DNA of 56,368 nt from contig NZ_FOEE01000021.1 in the NCBI RefSeq assembly GCF_900110555.1, forward strand, positions 1 to 56,368, in the 5' to 3' direction. The stretch is from Trujillonella endophytica (GTDB taxonomy: Bacteria; Actinomycetota; Actinomycetes; Mycobacteriales; Geodermatophilaceae). The translations under genes and the position numbers were made by a program. This document shows positions 40,822 to 52,932 of this stretch, piece after piece (position 1 is the first letter of the stretch; each line of letters starts with the position of its first letter). Under the pieces are notes generated by a model. The model was not told the origin of the DNA. It did no database searches and worked only from the letters and a program-made list of their open reading frames with translations.

Positions 40822-42998
40822 ACGAAGATCGTCGCCGCGCCGGTGTCCGGGTGCACCGCGGTGGAGAGCCCGCCCAGGTCCCAGCGGTCGCACGTCGCCA
40901 GCAGCGGCAGCAGGCCGATCGCGGCGTGCTCGGCGGCGTGCAGGGCGCCCGGCAGCGTCGCGTCGTCGACCTCGGCGCGGTCGACGGCCCGCTCGTCCAG
41001 CGTCAGCCAGACCGCGCGGGTGCGCAGCTGGCGCGGCGGGAGGTCCAGCGGGAACTCGGCGAGCACCTCGCCCGAGCCCTGCCGCCGGCGCTGGTAGGCC
41101 ACCACCTGGTTGACCACGTCGACGACGCCGGTGTGCGCGGTGACGGTGCGCAGCCGGCGCGACCGGTCGACGTCGACCACGGAGAGGTCGGTGACGTCGC
41201 GGGCCACCGTCGTCCACTCCGGGGACTCGGGGTGCACGACCGCGCACGCGTCCTCGACGTCGTACTCGTCGACGACGAACGTCTCGCCGCGGTGCACGTA
41301 CAGCGCGCCGGTGTGCACCGTCGAGTGCGCGGCGCCGCCGTCGACGGTGCCCAGGAGCCGGCCGGTGGCCCCCTCGATGATCGACACCGGAGCGGCGCCG
41401 TCCCCGCGGATGTCCACGTCCGGCCGCCCGCGGCCCGCCCAGTACCAGCCGGTCGGCCGCCGCCGGAGCAGGCCCTCGGCGACCAGTTCCTCGACCCGGG
41501 CCTCGGCGACGGGGCCGCCGAACTCCGCGAGGTCCGCCGGGACCAGCGGCAGCTCGGCCGCCGCGCAGCACAACTGGGGGCCGAGCACGTAGGGGTTGCT
41601 CGGATCGGTGACGGTCGCCTCCACCGGCCGGCCGAAGACCGCGCGGGGGTGGTGGGCGAGGTAGTGGTCCAGCGGGTCGTCGCGGGCCACGAAGACGACC
41701 AGCGACTCGCGCTGCGCCCGGCCGGCGCGGCCCGCCTGCTGCCACAGCGACGCCAGCGTGCCGGGGTAACCGGCCAGCACCACGGCGTCCAGGCCGGCGA
41801 TGTCGATGCCGAGCTCGAGCGCGTTGGTCGTCGCGACGCCGAGCAGCTCGCCCGAGGAGAGGGCGCGCTCCAACTCGCGGCGCTCCTCGGGCAGGTAGCC
41901 GCCGCGGTAGGAGTCGACCCGTCCGGCCAGGTCCGCGCGCCCCCGCTCGACGAGGACCCGCCGGGCCTGGTCGGCGACGGACTCGGCGCTGCGCCGCGAC
42001 CGCACGAAGGCCAGCGTGCGCGCCTGCCGCTCCACCAGGTCCGCGAGCAGCGACGCGGTGTCGTTCGCCGCCGAGCGGCGCAGCGGGGCGCCGTGCTCCC
42101 CGGTGCGCTCGGTCAGCGGTGGCTCCCACAGCGCGAACGTGGCCCCGGGGCGGGGCGAGCCGTCGTCGGTCACGGCCACGACGGGGGCGCCGACCAGCCG
42201 GCCGGCGGCTCCGGCGGGGTCGCTCACCGTGGCCGAGGCCAGCACGAACACCGGCTCGGCGCCGTAGCGGCGGCAGATCCGGCGCAGCCGGCGCAGCACG
42301 TGGCCCACGTGCGAGCCGAACACCCCGCGATAGGCGTGGCACTCGTCGATGACCACGTAGGCCACCCGGCGCAGCGTCGAGGACCACTTCTGGTGGGCCG
42401 GCAGCACGCCGCGGTGCAGCATGTCCGGGTTGGTCACGATCCAGCGCGAGTGCCGGCGGACCCAGTCCCGCTCCTCCATGGGGGTGTCGCCGTCATAGGC
42501 GGCCGGGCGTACCGACGGGTCGGCCAGCGCGGCGACCGCGGCCAGCTGGTCCCGGGCCAGGGCCTTGGTGGGCGCCAGGTAGAGGACGCACGCGCGGTCG
42601 TCCTCGGCCAGCCGGCTCAGCGCGGGCAGCTGGTAGGCCAGCGACTTGCCCGACGCGGTACCGGTCGCCACCACCACCGACGTCCCGTCGTGCGCGAGCT
42701 GGGCGGCCTCGACCTGGTGCCGGTACGGGGCGCGCACGCCGTGGTCCTCCAGGCGTTGCCGCAGGTCCGGGGCCACCCACTCCGGCCAGGGCAGGGTGCG
42801 GCTCTCGCGGACGGGCAGCCGGTGCACGTGGGTGACAGGCTGCTCGTCGGTCGGCGTTCCGGACAGCAGGTCCTCGAGCAGATCGGCCCCGGGCAGGACC
42901 CCCGCCGGCGCTGCGCCCCCCTCGGGGCCGGCCCCGGAACCGGGGCCGGGGCCGCGGTCGGGAGGGGGAGCCGACCGGACCGACTGGAGCGTCGTCAC
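40437..42998 (-). CDS. DEAD/DEAH-box helicase with DUF1998 domain, MrfA/YprA-like
   Basis: Superfamily 2 helicase of 853 residues, the Rv3649 position next to the tad locus. Motifs: VVVATGTASGKSLAYQLPAL (I), LYLAPTKALARDQLAAVA (Ia), VVIDECHAYRGVFG (II, DECH), LASATVSDP (III), ELGIDIAGLDAVVLAGYPG (V) and WQQAGRAGRAQ (VI). The C-terminal DUF1998 zinc site reads CECESGCPSCVQSPKCGNG. MrfA-type helicases repair crosslink damage with an MrfB nuclease partner, absent here. The C-terminal 50 residues are an acidic repeat tail. Convergent with, and overlapping by 385 bp, the TadE/G-like gene. Confidence 0.92.
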   Translation of the reverse strand: MTTLQSVRSAPPPDRGPGPGSGAGPEGGAAPAGVLPGADLLEDLLSGTPTDEQPVTHVHRLPVRESRTLPWPEWVAPDLRQRLEDHGVRAPYRHQVEAAQLAHDGTSVVVATGTASGKSLAYQLPALSRLAEDDRACVLYLAPTKALARDQLAAVAALADPSVRPAAYDGDTPMEERDWVRRHSRWIVTNPDMLHRGVLPAHQKWSSTLRRVAYVVIDECHAYRGVFGSHVGHVLRRLRRICRRYGAEPVFVLASATVSDPAGAAGRLVGAPVVAVTDDGSPRPGATFALWEPPLTERTGEHGAPLRRSAANDTASLLADLVERQARTLAFVRSRRSAESVADQARRVLVERGRADLAGRVDSYRGGYLPEERRELERALSSGELLGVATTNALELGIDIAGLDAVVLAGYPGTLASLWQQAGRAGRAQRESLVVFVARDDPLDHYLAHHPRAVFGRPVEATVTDPSNPYVLGPQLCCAAAELPLVPADLAEFGGPVAEARVEELVAEGLLRRRPTGWYWAGRGRPDVDIRGDGAAPVSIIEGATGRLLGTVDGGAAHSTVHTGALYVHRGETFVVDEYDVEDACAVVHPESPEWTTVARDVTDLSVVDVDRSRRLRTVTAHTGVVDVVNQVVAYQRRRQGSGEVLAEFPLDLPPRQLRTRAVWLTLDERAVDRAEVDDATLPGALHAAEHAAIGLLPLLATCDRWDLGGLSTAVHPDTGAATIFVYDGHPGGAGFAERGYATLRRWLQATRATIASCECESGCPSCVQSPKCGNGNDPLDKAGAVRVLDVVLDELAAADERQGGDLQDEDLQDGDLQDGDLGDAGAAREADAGAASDADAGVAPGAEDDLVF
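40536..40580. repeat. 15-bp tandem repeats in the helicase C-terminal tail
   Basis: Three consecutive 15-bp units (40536-40550, 40551-40565, 40566-40580) built on CGTCCTGCAG. On the minus strand they encode the pentapeptide repeat DLQDG/DLQDE, and a degenerate fourth copy continues to about 40590. Confidence 0.85.
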
Positions 42999-43219
42999 CC
43001 CTCCACTGTCACACCTGCCCGCAACGCACGGGAGAGCGCCGACCGCACGGCGTCCGGGGCCCGGTCGCGTAACGGTCTCGATGGGGGACTACCGGAATCG
43101 GGTGTGATCCCGCTTACACTCACGCGGCGTCCGGCCCGGCGAGCCCGTCCGAGCGGACGTGACCTCCGCCGTCCGGGGCGCGTGTGTCCCGGCAGTCGCT
43201 GACCGCTGGGAGGAACCAC

Positions 43220-45484
43220 ATGCCGGAGACCGCTCTGTCGAGCGGGGACGTGGCGCTCGTCGTCGTCGTCCTCGCCATCTCCCTCGCCGCCCTCGCGTTC
43301 GCCGCGTACCTGGTGCGGGCCGTCATGGCCGCCGACCAGGGGACGACGACGATGCGTGACATCGCCCGGGCGGTGCAGGAAGGCGCGGCGGCCTACCTGC
43401 GCAGACAGTTCCGCACCCTCGGGCTGTTCGCCGTCGTCGTGTTCCTGCTGCTCCTCGTGCTCCCCGTCGCCGAGGGCGGCTGGGGCACCAAGCTGGGGCG
43501 GGCGGTCTTCTTCCTCGTCGGCGCCCTGTTCTCGGCGTCGGTCGGCTTCATCGGCATGACGCTCGCGACCCGGGGCAACGTCCGGGTCGCGGCGGCCGCG
43601 CGCGGCGGCGGGTACGTGCCCGCGTTCCGCATCGCGTACCGCACCGGCGGGGTCGTCGGGATGATCACGATCGGCCTGGGCCTGTTCGGGGCCTCGCTGG
43701 CGCTGCTGCTGTTCGACGAGACCGCGCCGGTCGTCCTGGAGGGCTTCGGCTTCGGCGGGGCGCTGCTGGCCATGTTCATGCGCGTCGGCGGCGGCATCTT
43801 CACCAAGGCCGCCGACGTCGGTGCCGACCTGGTCGGCAAGGTCGAGGCGGGCATCCCCGAGGACGACCCCCGCAACGCCGCGACGATCGCCGACAACGTG
43901 GGCGACAACGTGGGTGACTGCGCCGGCATGGCCGCGGACCTCTTCGAGTCCTACGCGGTCACGCTCGTGGCGGCGCTCATCCTCGGCCAGGTGTTCCTGG
44001 GGGCCGACGGGATGGTGTTCCCGCTGGTCGTGGCCGCCGTCGGCGTGATCGCGTCGGTCGTCGGGGTCCTCGCCAGCAACCCGGGGCGCAACGACTCCAG
44101 CGGGTTGGCGCCGATCAACCGGGGCTTCTTCACCTCGGCGGTCGTCTCGCTGGTGCTCGTGGCCGCGGCGTCGTTCACGGTGCTGCCCAGCGTCGCCGAC
44201 CTCGAGGACACGGTGGTCAGCCCGCAGGTGCTGGGCTTCCTGTCCGTCCTCGTGGGCATCGTGCTGGCCGCGGCCATCCAGCAGCTCACCGGCTACTTCA
44301 CCGAGACCTCGCGCAAGCCGGTCAAGGACGTCGGCCGCAGCTCGCTCACGGGCCCGGCGACGGTCATCCTCTCCGGCATCTCGCTCGGCCTGGAGAGCGC
44401 GGTCTACGCGGCCCTGCTCATCGGCGGCGCCGTGTACCTGGCCTTCCTCATCGGCGGCGGTGCGGCCCTCTACGCCGTGGCCCTCGCCGGGTGCGGGCTG
44501 CTCACGACCGCCGGCGTCATCGTCGCGATGGACACCTTCGGCCCGGTGAGCGACAACGCCCAGGGCATCGCGGAGATGTCCGGCGACATCGACGAGGAGG
44601 GCGCCCGGGTCCTGACCGACCTCGACGCGGTCGGCAACACGACCAAGGCCATCACCAAGGGGATCGCCATCGCGACGGCCGTCCTCGCCGCGACGGCGCT
44701 GTTCGGCTCGTACAACGCCCAGGTCGGGGTCGCGCTGGAGGAGGCTGAGGCCACGCTCGGCGACGCGTTCAGCCTGGTGAACCCGAACAACATCGTCGGC
44801 GCCCTGCTGGGCGCATCGGTGGTGTTCCTGTTCAGCGGCCTGCTGATCAGCGCGGTCTCCCGGGCCGCCGGCCGGGTCGTGTTCGAGGTGCGGGAGCAGT
44901 TCCGCACCCACCCCGGGATCATGGACTTCAGCGAGCGGCCCGACTACAGCCGCGTGGTCGACATCTGCACCAAGGACTCGCTGCGGGAGCTGGCCACGCC
45001 CGGGCTCATGGCCGTGCTGGCGCCGGTCGCCGTCGGCTTCGGCCTCGGCGTCGGCCCGCTGGCGGCCTTCCTCGTGGGGGCCATCGCGACTGGCACGCTG
45101 ATGGCGGTCTTCCTCGCCAACTCCGGTGGAGCCTGGGACAACGCCAAGAAGATGGTGGAGGACGGGGCCCACGGCGGGAAGGGCAGCGAGGCCCACGCCG
45201 CCACGGTCATCGGCGACACCGTCGGCGACCCGTTCAAGGACACCGCCGGCCCGGCGATCAACCCGCTGCTCAAGGTGATGAACCTGGTGGCGCTGATCAT
45301 CGCCCCGGCCGTGGTGAGCCTGTCGCTCGGCGAGGACGAGAACACCGGCATGCGGGTGCTGATCGCGCTGGTCGCCGCCGCGGTGATCGTCGCGGGCATC
45401 GTCGTCTCCAAGCGGCGGTCGGTCGTGGTCGGTGGCGCGGAGGCCCCGACCTCCGGCGAGCAGCTCACCGCGACCGCTCCCTGA
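43220..45484 (+). CDS. hppA: Membrane-bound K+-independent proton-translocating pyrophosphatase
   Basis: A 754-residue membrane pyrophosphatase that pumps protons by hydrolysing PPi. Family motifs: GGGIFTKAADVGADLVGKVE, EDDPRNAATIADNVGDNVGD, LTGPATVILSGISLGLES, TFGPVSDNAQGIAEMSG and GDTVGDPFKDTAGPAINPL. The key Lys476 and Thr479 in LDAVGNTTKAITKG replace the Ala/Gly of K+-dependent pumps, which marks the K+-independent type. ATG at 43220 follows GGGAGGA. About 16 hydrophobic helices. TACACT at 43115-43120 is a possible -10 element. Confidence 0.96.
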   Translation: MPETALSSGDVALVVVVLAISLAALAFAAYLVRAVMAADQGTTTMRDIARAVQEGAAAYLRRQFRTLGLFAVVVFLLLLVLPVAEGGWGTKLGRAVFFLVGALFSASVGFIGMTLATRGNVRVAAAARGGGYVPAFRIAYRTGGVVGMITIGLGLFGASLALLLFDETAPVVLEGFGFGGALLAMFMRVGGGIFTKAADVGADLVGKVEAGIPEDDPRNAATIADNVGDNVGDCAGMAADLFESYAVTLVAALILGQVFLGADGMVFPLVVAAVGVIASVVGVLASNPGRNDSSGLAPINRGFFTSAVVSLVLVAAASFTVLPSVADLEDTVVSPQVLGFLSVLVGIVLAAAIQQLTGYFTETSRKPVKDVGRSSLTGPATVILSGISLGLESAVYAALLIGGAVYLAFLIGGGAALYAVALAGCGLLTTAGVIVAMDTFGPVSDNAQGIAEMSGDIDEEGARVLTDLDAVGNTTKAITKGIAIATAVLAATALFGSYNAQVGVALEEAEATLGDAFSLVNPNNIVGALLGASVVFLFSGLLISAVSRAAGRVVFEVREQFRTHPGIMDFSERPDYSRVVDICTKDSLRELATPGLMAVLAPVAVGFGLGVGPLAAFLVGAIATGTLMAVFLANSGGAWDNAKKMVEDGAHGGKGSEAHAATVIGDTVGDPFKDTAGPAINPLLKVMNLVALIIAPAVVSLSLGEDENTGMRVLIALVAAAVIVAGIVVSKRRSVVVGGAEAPTSGEQLTATAP

Positions 45485-45653
45485 GTCCATGCCCCGGATC
45501 CTGCGGCGGCGGAGGCCGGCGCGGGGTCCGGGGTGGGCGGCTGTGGACGCAGCCGCGGGATGTGGACGACGAACGCCCGGGAACGGCGCCGCTCCCTAAC
45601 GTGCCGCGGCACCGGTCCGGAAGGGCCGGTTCCGTCCACCGGGAGGTCGTGTC

Positions 45654-45971
45654 GTGTCCGACAGCATCGTCGTCCAGTTCGAGACGCTGGAGGGGCTGGC
45701 CGACGAACTGGCCGCGCTGTCCGCCGAGCTCGCGAGCGAGGCCGACCTCTGCCGCTCGGCGGTCTACACGTTCGGCACGGCGGCCGACGGCGAGGTCGCG
45801 GGCGCCGCCGCGCAACTCGGCACCGGCTGGGCGGAGCTGGTCGCGCTGCTGGCGGAGGGCACCGATGCGGTCGCCGGCTCCCTCCGCGCCGCCGTCCGCT
45901 CCTACCGGCTGCAGGAGGCGCAGCTGTCCGACCGGCACCTGTACGTGCTCGGCGGGGTGGCGGCGCCGTGA
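45654..45971 (+). CDS. Small EspC-like type VII secretion partner protein
   Basis: A 105-residue helical protein. The C-terminal half has GTGWAELVALLAEGTDAVAG, then SLRAAVRSYRLQEAQL, in which Tyr84-x3-Glu88 matches the YxxxD/E secretion signal of type VII (ESX) substrates. GTG start at 45654, preceded by GGGAGG. Its stop overlaps by 4 bp the GTG of the DUF1023 hydrolase, the typical layout of a secreted heterodimer. No ESX apparatus gene is in the window. The 169 bp upstream show a hairpin (ACCGGTCC/GGGCCGGT) but no clear promoter. Confidence 0.7.
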   Translation: MSDSIVVQFETLEGLADELAALSAELASEADLCRSAVYTFGTAADGEVAGAAAQLGTGWAELVALLAEGTDAVAGSLRAAVRSYRLQEAQLSDRHLYVLGGVAAP

Positions 45972-47503
45972 GCAGCTCGGGGGTGTCCGCCGTCGCGCGG
46001 TGGGAGGTCGCACTCCTGGGCAACGCGGTCGCGACCCTGGGGTCGGTCGGGGAGCGCCTGGTGTCCTGGCGGGGCCGGATGGAGGGCGTGGGCCGGACCC
46101 TGGAGACCACCGAGTGCTGGCAGGGGCCGGCCGGTGCCGCGGCCGCCGGCAGCCTGCGGCGGGTCTCGACGGTCGTCACCGAGACCACCGCCGCGCTGGT
46201 CCGGTCGCTCGAGGACGCCGACCGGATGGTGGCCGCCGCCCGCACCGCGACCGAGCTCGCCGGCGAGGCCCTGGCGGCCGCCGCGGCGATCCCGGTCGCC
46301 CTGGACGAGGCCGGCCGACCGGGCGCGCTGCCGCCGGTGCCCCTCGATCCCGCCCTCGACCCCGCCCAGGCGCTGGAACGCCAGTACGCCGAGATCGCCG
46401 AGCAGGCCGCCGCGGCGCAGTGGGCGGGGGAGCTGGCCGGAGAGGCCCTGCTGTCCGCGGACCGGGCCGCCCTCGCGGCCGCCGACGCGGTCGCGGTGCT
46501 GGCGGGCGTGGGCTTCGACGGCCGCACGGCGGCGGCCGACTTCCCGGAGCTGGTCGCCCGCGTCGGGCTGTCCGGGGTCGCGCCACCGGCACGACCACCG
46601 CTGGCTCCGGCCGAGGTGGCCGCCTGGTGGTCGGCGATGTCGGAGGAGCAGCGACTCGGCTGGATCGAGGGCTCGCCGGGGCTCATCGGGCTGCTCGACG
46701 GCGTCCCGGCATGGGCGCGGGACCGCGCGAACCGGCTGCTGCTGGCGGACGTGGTGCCGGGTGACCCCGGCTTCGCGGTGGCGACGGCCACGGCGAACGA
46801 GATCCGCGCCCGGGAGGAGGCCGGCGAGGTCGTGCAGCTGTACCAGTTCGACCCCGGGTACGAGCTCGTCGCGCTCGCCATCGGGAACCTCGACACCGCC
46901 GATGCCGTCGCGCTGGTGGTCCCCGGCGTCGGCAACGACCCGATCCAGGAGCTCGACGACGTCGCGGACGACGCGGCCGCCGTCGCGGACGCGGCCGTCG
47001 CCGCCGCACCGGGTCTGGCCGTCGCCACGGTGGCCTGGTTCGGCTACCGGCCGCCGGTGAACCTCGCGCAGGGCTGGCGCGACGACCAGGCGCGGATCGG
47101 CGGCGCGGCGCTGGACCGCACCCTCGACGGGGTGGCCGCCACCCGCGCGCACGACCCGGCGCGGGTGACGGTCGTGGCCCACAGCTACGGCACGGTGGTC
47201 AGCGACCGGGCGGCCGACGCCGCGGGGCACCTCGCGGCCGACGCGCTCGTCCTCGCCGGCAGCCCGGGGATCGACAACGACGCCGACGGCATCGAGGTGG
47301 ACGACGTGTACGAGGCCTCGGCTCCGTTCGACCCCGTCACCTGGCTGGAGATCCACGGCGAGCAGCCCGCAGACCCCGACTCCCCGCTCGACGCGAGGAC
47401 GCTGCCGACCGAGGCGACCATGGGGCACGGCGACTACTTCGCCGCCGACCGCCCGACACTGGCCGCGATCGGTGTGGTGGTGGCCGGTCCCCATGAGGGG
47501 TGA
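45968..47503 (+). CDS. WXG-like N-terminal domain plus DUF1023 alpha/beta hydrolase
   Basis: A 511-residue two-part protein. Residues 1-130 are helical with a Trp-x-Gly turn (ECWQGPAG, W51-Q-G53), as in WXG100 proteins. The C-terminal half is an alpha/beta hydrolase of the DUF1023 type: LVVPGVGNDPIQ, the nucleophile elbow VVAHSYGTVVS with Ser406, and a late ATMGHGDYFAAD histidine block. Between them lies an Ala-rich linker. No signal peptide. With the YxxxE partner upstream it looks like a type VII-exported enzyme; substrate (ester or lipid) unknown. Confidence 0.8.
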   Translation: MSSSGVSAVARWEVALLGNAVATLGSVGERLVSWRGRMEGVGRTLETTECWQGPAGAAAAGSLRRVSTVVTETTAALVRSLEDADRMVAAARTATELAGEALAAAAAIPVALDEAGRPGALPPVPLDPALDPAQALERQYAEIAEQAAAAQWAGELAGEALLSADRAALAAADAVAVLAGVGFDGRTAAADFPELVARVGLSGVAPPARPPLAPAEVAAWWSAMSEEQRLGWIEGSPGLIGLLDGVPAWARDRANRLLLADVVPGDPGFAVATATANEIRAREEAGEVVQLYQFDPGYELVALAIGNLDTADAVALVVPGVGNDPIQELDDVADDAAAVADAAVAAAPGLAVATVAWFGYRPPVNLAQGWRDDQARIGGAALDRTLDGVAATRAHDPARVTVVAHSYGTVVSDRAADAAGHLAADALVLAGSPGIDNDADGIEVDDVYEASAPFDPVTWLEIHGEQPADPDSPLDARTLPTEATMGHGDYFAADRPTLAAIGVVVAGPHEG

Positions 47504-47690
47504 GGTCCGGGAACACGGCGCCCGCGCCGGTCATTGGAGCGGGTGTCGGCACGCCCGCTCACGGTCGCCACGCGGTGCCGTAGCGGGGTCGTGGCCTACC
47601 GTGGCGTCGCCGAGGGCGGACGAGCGATCCGGCGTACCGCGGCGTCGTGACGCCGGAACCCGCAGCCAGAGCACCACCGACAGGAGCACC

Positions 47691-50579
<2,889 letters not shown>

Positions 50580-50586
50580 GCCGGCC

Positions 50587-51348
50587 GTGACCGGCTCGCT
50601 GGACCCGGCCGCCTGGCAGGCGCGCCGCACGTCCTTCGGGTCGGTCGCGGCCGACTACGCCGCGCTCCGGCCGGGCTATCCGGCCGACGCGGTGGGCCAC
50701 CTCCTGGGCGCGCGGCCGCGGCGGGTGCTGGACCTCGGCGCCGGCACCGGGCTGCTGACCGAGGCGCTGCTGGCCGCAGGCCACCGGGTGGTGGCCGTCG
50801 ATCCCGCACCGCCGATGCTCGCCCAGCTGCGGTCGCGCCTGCCGCGGGCGGCGGCGGCCACCGGCGCGGCCGAGGCGATCCCCCTGGCCGGGGCCTCCGT
50901 CGACGCGGTGGTCGCCGGCCAGGCGGCGCACTGGTTCGACCCCGCGCGGGCCGCCGCCGAGCTGCGGCGGGTGCTGCGGCCGGCCGGGGTCGTCGGCCTC
51001 GTCTGGAACAGCCGGGACGAGCGGGTGGCGTGGGTGCGGGCCCTGGGGGAGGCGCTCGCCGCCGAGGCCCGCGGGCACGAGGCCGACCGGACCGTCGTCG
51101 ACGCGATCGCGCGCGCGCTCCCGGCCCGCGTCACCCACGCCCGGTCGTCGGTGGTGCAGCGGGTGACCCCGGAGCAGGTGGTCGGCGGCATCGGTACGCG
51201 CAGCTACGTCGCCACGATGGACGACGCCGCGCGGACGGCGTTCCTCGACGGCCTGCGGGACCTGCTGGCGCGCCACCCCGACACCCGCGGCCGCGCCGAG
51301 CTCGAGCTGCCGTACCGGACGGACGCCTACCGCCTCGACCCGCGCTGA
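50587..51348 (+). CDS. Class I SAM-dependent methyltransferase
   Basis: A 253-residue Rossmann methyltransferase: SAM motif I RVLDLGAGTGLLTEALL, acidic residue VVAVDPAPPML, post-I DAVVAGQAAHWFDPARAAAE and RVLRPAGVVGLVWN. This ubiE/BioC-like type methylates small molecules; the substrate is unknown. GTG start at 50587, 7 bp after topA, so probably co-transcribed with it. It is convergent with a second methyltransferase. Confidence 0.85.
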   Translation: MTGSLDPAAWQARRTSFGSVAADYAALRPGYPADAVGHLLGARPRRVLDLGAGTGLLTEALLAAGHRVVAVDPAPPMLAQLRSRLPRAAAATGAAEAIPLAGASVDAVVAGQAAHWFDPARAAAELRRVLRPAGVVGLVWNSRDERVAWVRALGEALAAEARGHEADRTVVDAIARALPARVTHARSSVVQRVTPEQVVGGIGTRSYVATMDDAARTAFLDGLRDLLARHPDTRGRAELELPYRTDAYRLDPR

Positions 51349-51363
51349 CCCGACGGCTCCGGG

Positions 51364-52167
51364 CTACGCCGCCCGGGTGCCGACGGCGAACACGCGGCGG
51401 AAGGGCAGCACCGTCGTCCCGTCCGGGCGGGGCGGGTAGGCCGCTCGCAGGGCCGCCGCGTAGGCCGCGGTGAGGTCGGCGGCCGCGGCGTCGTCCAGGA
51501 CGGCGAGGACCGGCCGGAGCACCGTTCCGGCGACCCAGCCGAGCACCGGGTCCGGGCCGGTGAGCACGTGCAGGTAGGTCGTCTCCCAGGCCTCGGCGCG
51601 CAGCCCGGCCGCCTCGAGCACCTCCAGGTAGCCGGCCGGGTCCAGCACCGGCCGGGGCGGGGGAGCGGCCGCTGCCGCCCGGGCCCCCCACCGGCCCGAG
51701 GCGCAGAGCTCGGCGAGCAGCCGGTGCGTGGGCGCGCCGGCGTTGCCGGGGACCTGCAGCGCCAGCTGCCCACCGGGGGCCAGCCCCCCGGCCCAGCGGC
51801 GCAGGAGGTCCGCGTGGCCGGGCACCCAGTGCAGGACGGCGTTGGTGACGAGCACGTCGACGGGCTCGTCCGGTCGCCACCCGCGGACGTCGCCGGCGAC
51901 GAACGACACCCGACCCGGGACGGCGTGCGCGGCCGCGGCGGCGAGCATCTCGGCGGAGGAGTCGACGCCGGTGACCCGCGCCCCGGGCCAGCGCCGGGCC
52001 AGCGACGCGGTCGCCCCGCCCTCGCCGCAGCCGAGGTCGACCACGACCCGGGGGCCGGCCACGGTCACCCGGGCGAGGAGGTCGGCGAACGGCCGGGCCC
52101 GCTCGTCGCCGAAGCGGAGGTACTGCCCCGGGTCCCAGCGGCCCGCGGGCACGTCGGGGCCGGCCAC
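51364..52167 (-). CDS. Trans-aconitate 2-methyltransferase-like protein
   Basis: A 267-residue methyltransferase with the Tam-type N-terminal WDPGQYLRFGDERARPFADLL, SAM motif I VVVDLGCGEGGATASLARRW, VTGVDSSAEML, VTNAVLHWVPGH and QVPGNAGAPTHRLL. Tam methylates trans-aconitate to relieve aconitase inhibition; the match is good, but activity is inferred. GTG start at 52167, convergent with the other methyltransferase and divergent from tmk. Confidence 0.82.
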   Translation of the reverse strand: MAGPDVPAGRWDPGQYLRFGDERARPFADLLARVTVAGPRVVVDLGCGEGGATASLARRWPGARVTGVDSSAEMLAAAAAHAVPGRVSFVAGDVRGWRPDEPVDVLVTNAVLHWVPGHADLLRRWAGGLAPGGQLALQVPGNAGAPTHRLLAELCASGRWGARAAAAAPPPRPVLDPAGYLEVLEAAGLRAEAWETTYLHVLTGPDPVLGWVAGTVLRPVLAVLDDAAAADLTAAYAAALRAAYPPRPDGTTVLPFRRVFAVGTRAA

Positions 52168-52281
52168 GACGCCGACCCTACGAGCGGACCGGGACCGTCG
52201 CTCCCGGCCGGTACCGTGGCGCCCGCGCGCCCACCGGCGCACCCGACCCGCCGCACGCCTCCCCGGGAGCCCGCCATCCCC

Positions 52282-52932
52282 GTGTCCGACGCCGCCCACC
52301 GCGGGCTCTTCCTCGCCTTCGAGGGCGGGGAGGGCGCGGGCAAGTCCACGCAGGTGCGGCTCCTCACCGAGGAGCTCGCCGGGCGCGGTCGCGCCGTGCG
52401 CGCCACCTTCGAGCCCGGCGACACCCCGGCCGGCACGGTGGTCCGGCAGCTGCTGCTGGACCGGGCCGACCTGGCGCTGAGCCCGCGCGCGGAGGCGCTG
52501 CTCTACGCCGCCGACCGCGCGCAGCACGTCGACGCGGTGCTGCGTCCGGCCCTGGCCGCCGGCGAGGTGGTGGTCACCGACCGCTACGTGGACAGCTCGC
52601 TGGCCTACCAGGGCGCGGGGCGGGCGATCCCGCGCGAGGAGGTGGCCGCGCTGTCCCGGTGGGCGACCGGGGGGCTGGTGCCCGATCTGACCGTGCTGCT
52701 GGACCTCCCGCCGGTGACCGGGCTGGCCCGGGCCCGGGGCCGGGCCGCCGCCGACCGGATGGAGGCCGAGTCGCTGGAGTTCCACGAGCGCGTCCGGGCG
52801 ACGTTCCGCGAGCTGGCGGCCGCCGAGCCGCACCGCTACCTGGTGCTGGACGCGACCCTCCCCGCCGACGACCTGGCCGCCGCCATCCGCGCCCGCGTCG
52901 CGGCGCTGCTCGACCCGGCGCTGCCGCGGTGA
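52282..52932 (+). CDS. tmk: dTMP kinase
   Basis: Phosphorylates dTMP to dTDP. The 216-residue enzyme has P-loop FEGGEGAGKSTQ (residues 15-23), TFEPGDTPAGTVVRQLLL (a variant of the TREPGGTP motif), VVTDRYVDSSLAYQGAGR and a C-terminal RVRATFRELA region. GTG at 52282 behind GGGAG; the frame extends further upstream, but the sequence there is unrelated. Its stop overlaps the holB GTG. Confidence 0.95.
   Translation: MSDAAHRGLFLAFEGGEGAGKSTQVRLLTEELAGRGRAVRATFEPGDTPAGTVVRQLLLDRADLALSPRAEALLYAADRAQHVDAVLRPALAAGEVVVTDRYVDSSLAYQGAGRAIPREEVAALSRWATGGLVPDLTVLLDLPPVTGLARARGRAAADRMEAESLEFHERVRATFRELAAAEPHRYLVLDATLPADDLAAAIRARVAALLDPALPR

Noticed and set aside
50587-52167. Two extra corrin methyltransferases
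   Set aside because: They have the class I Rossmann SAM fold, not the tetrapyrrole methylase fold of CobI/J/L/M, and lie far from cob genes.
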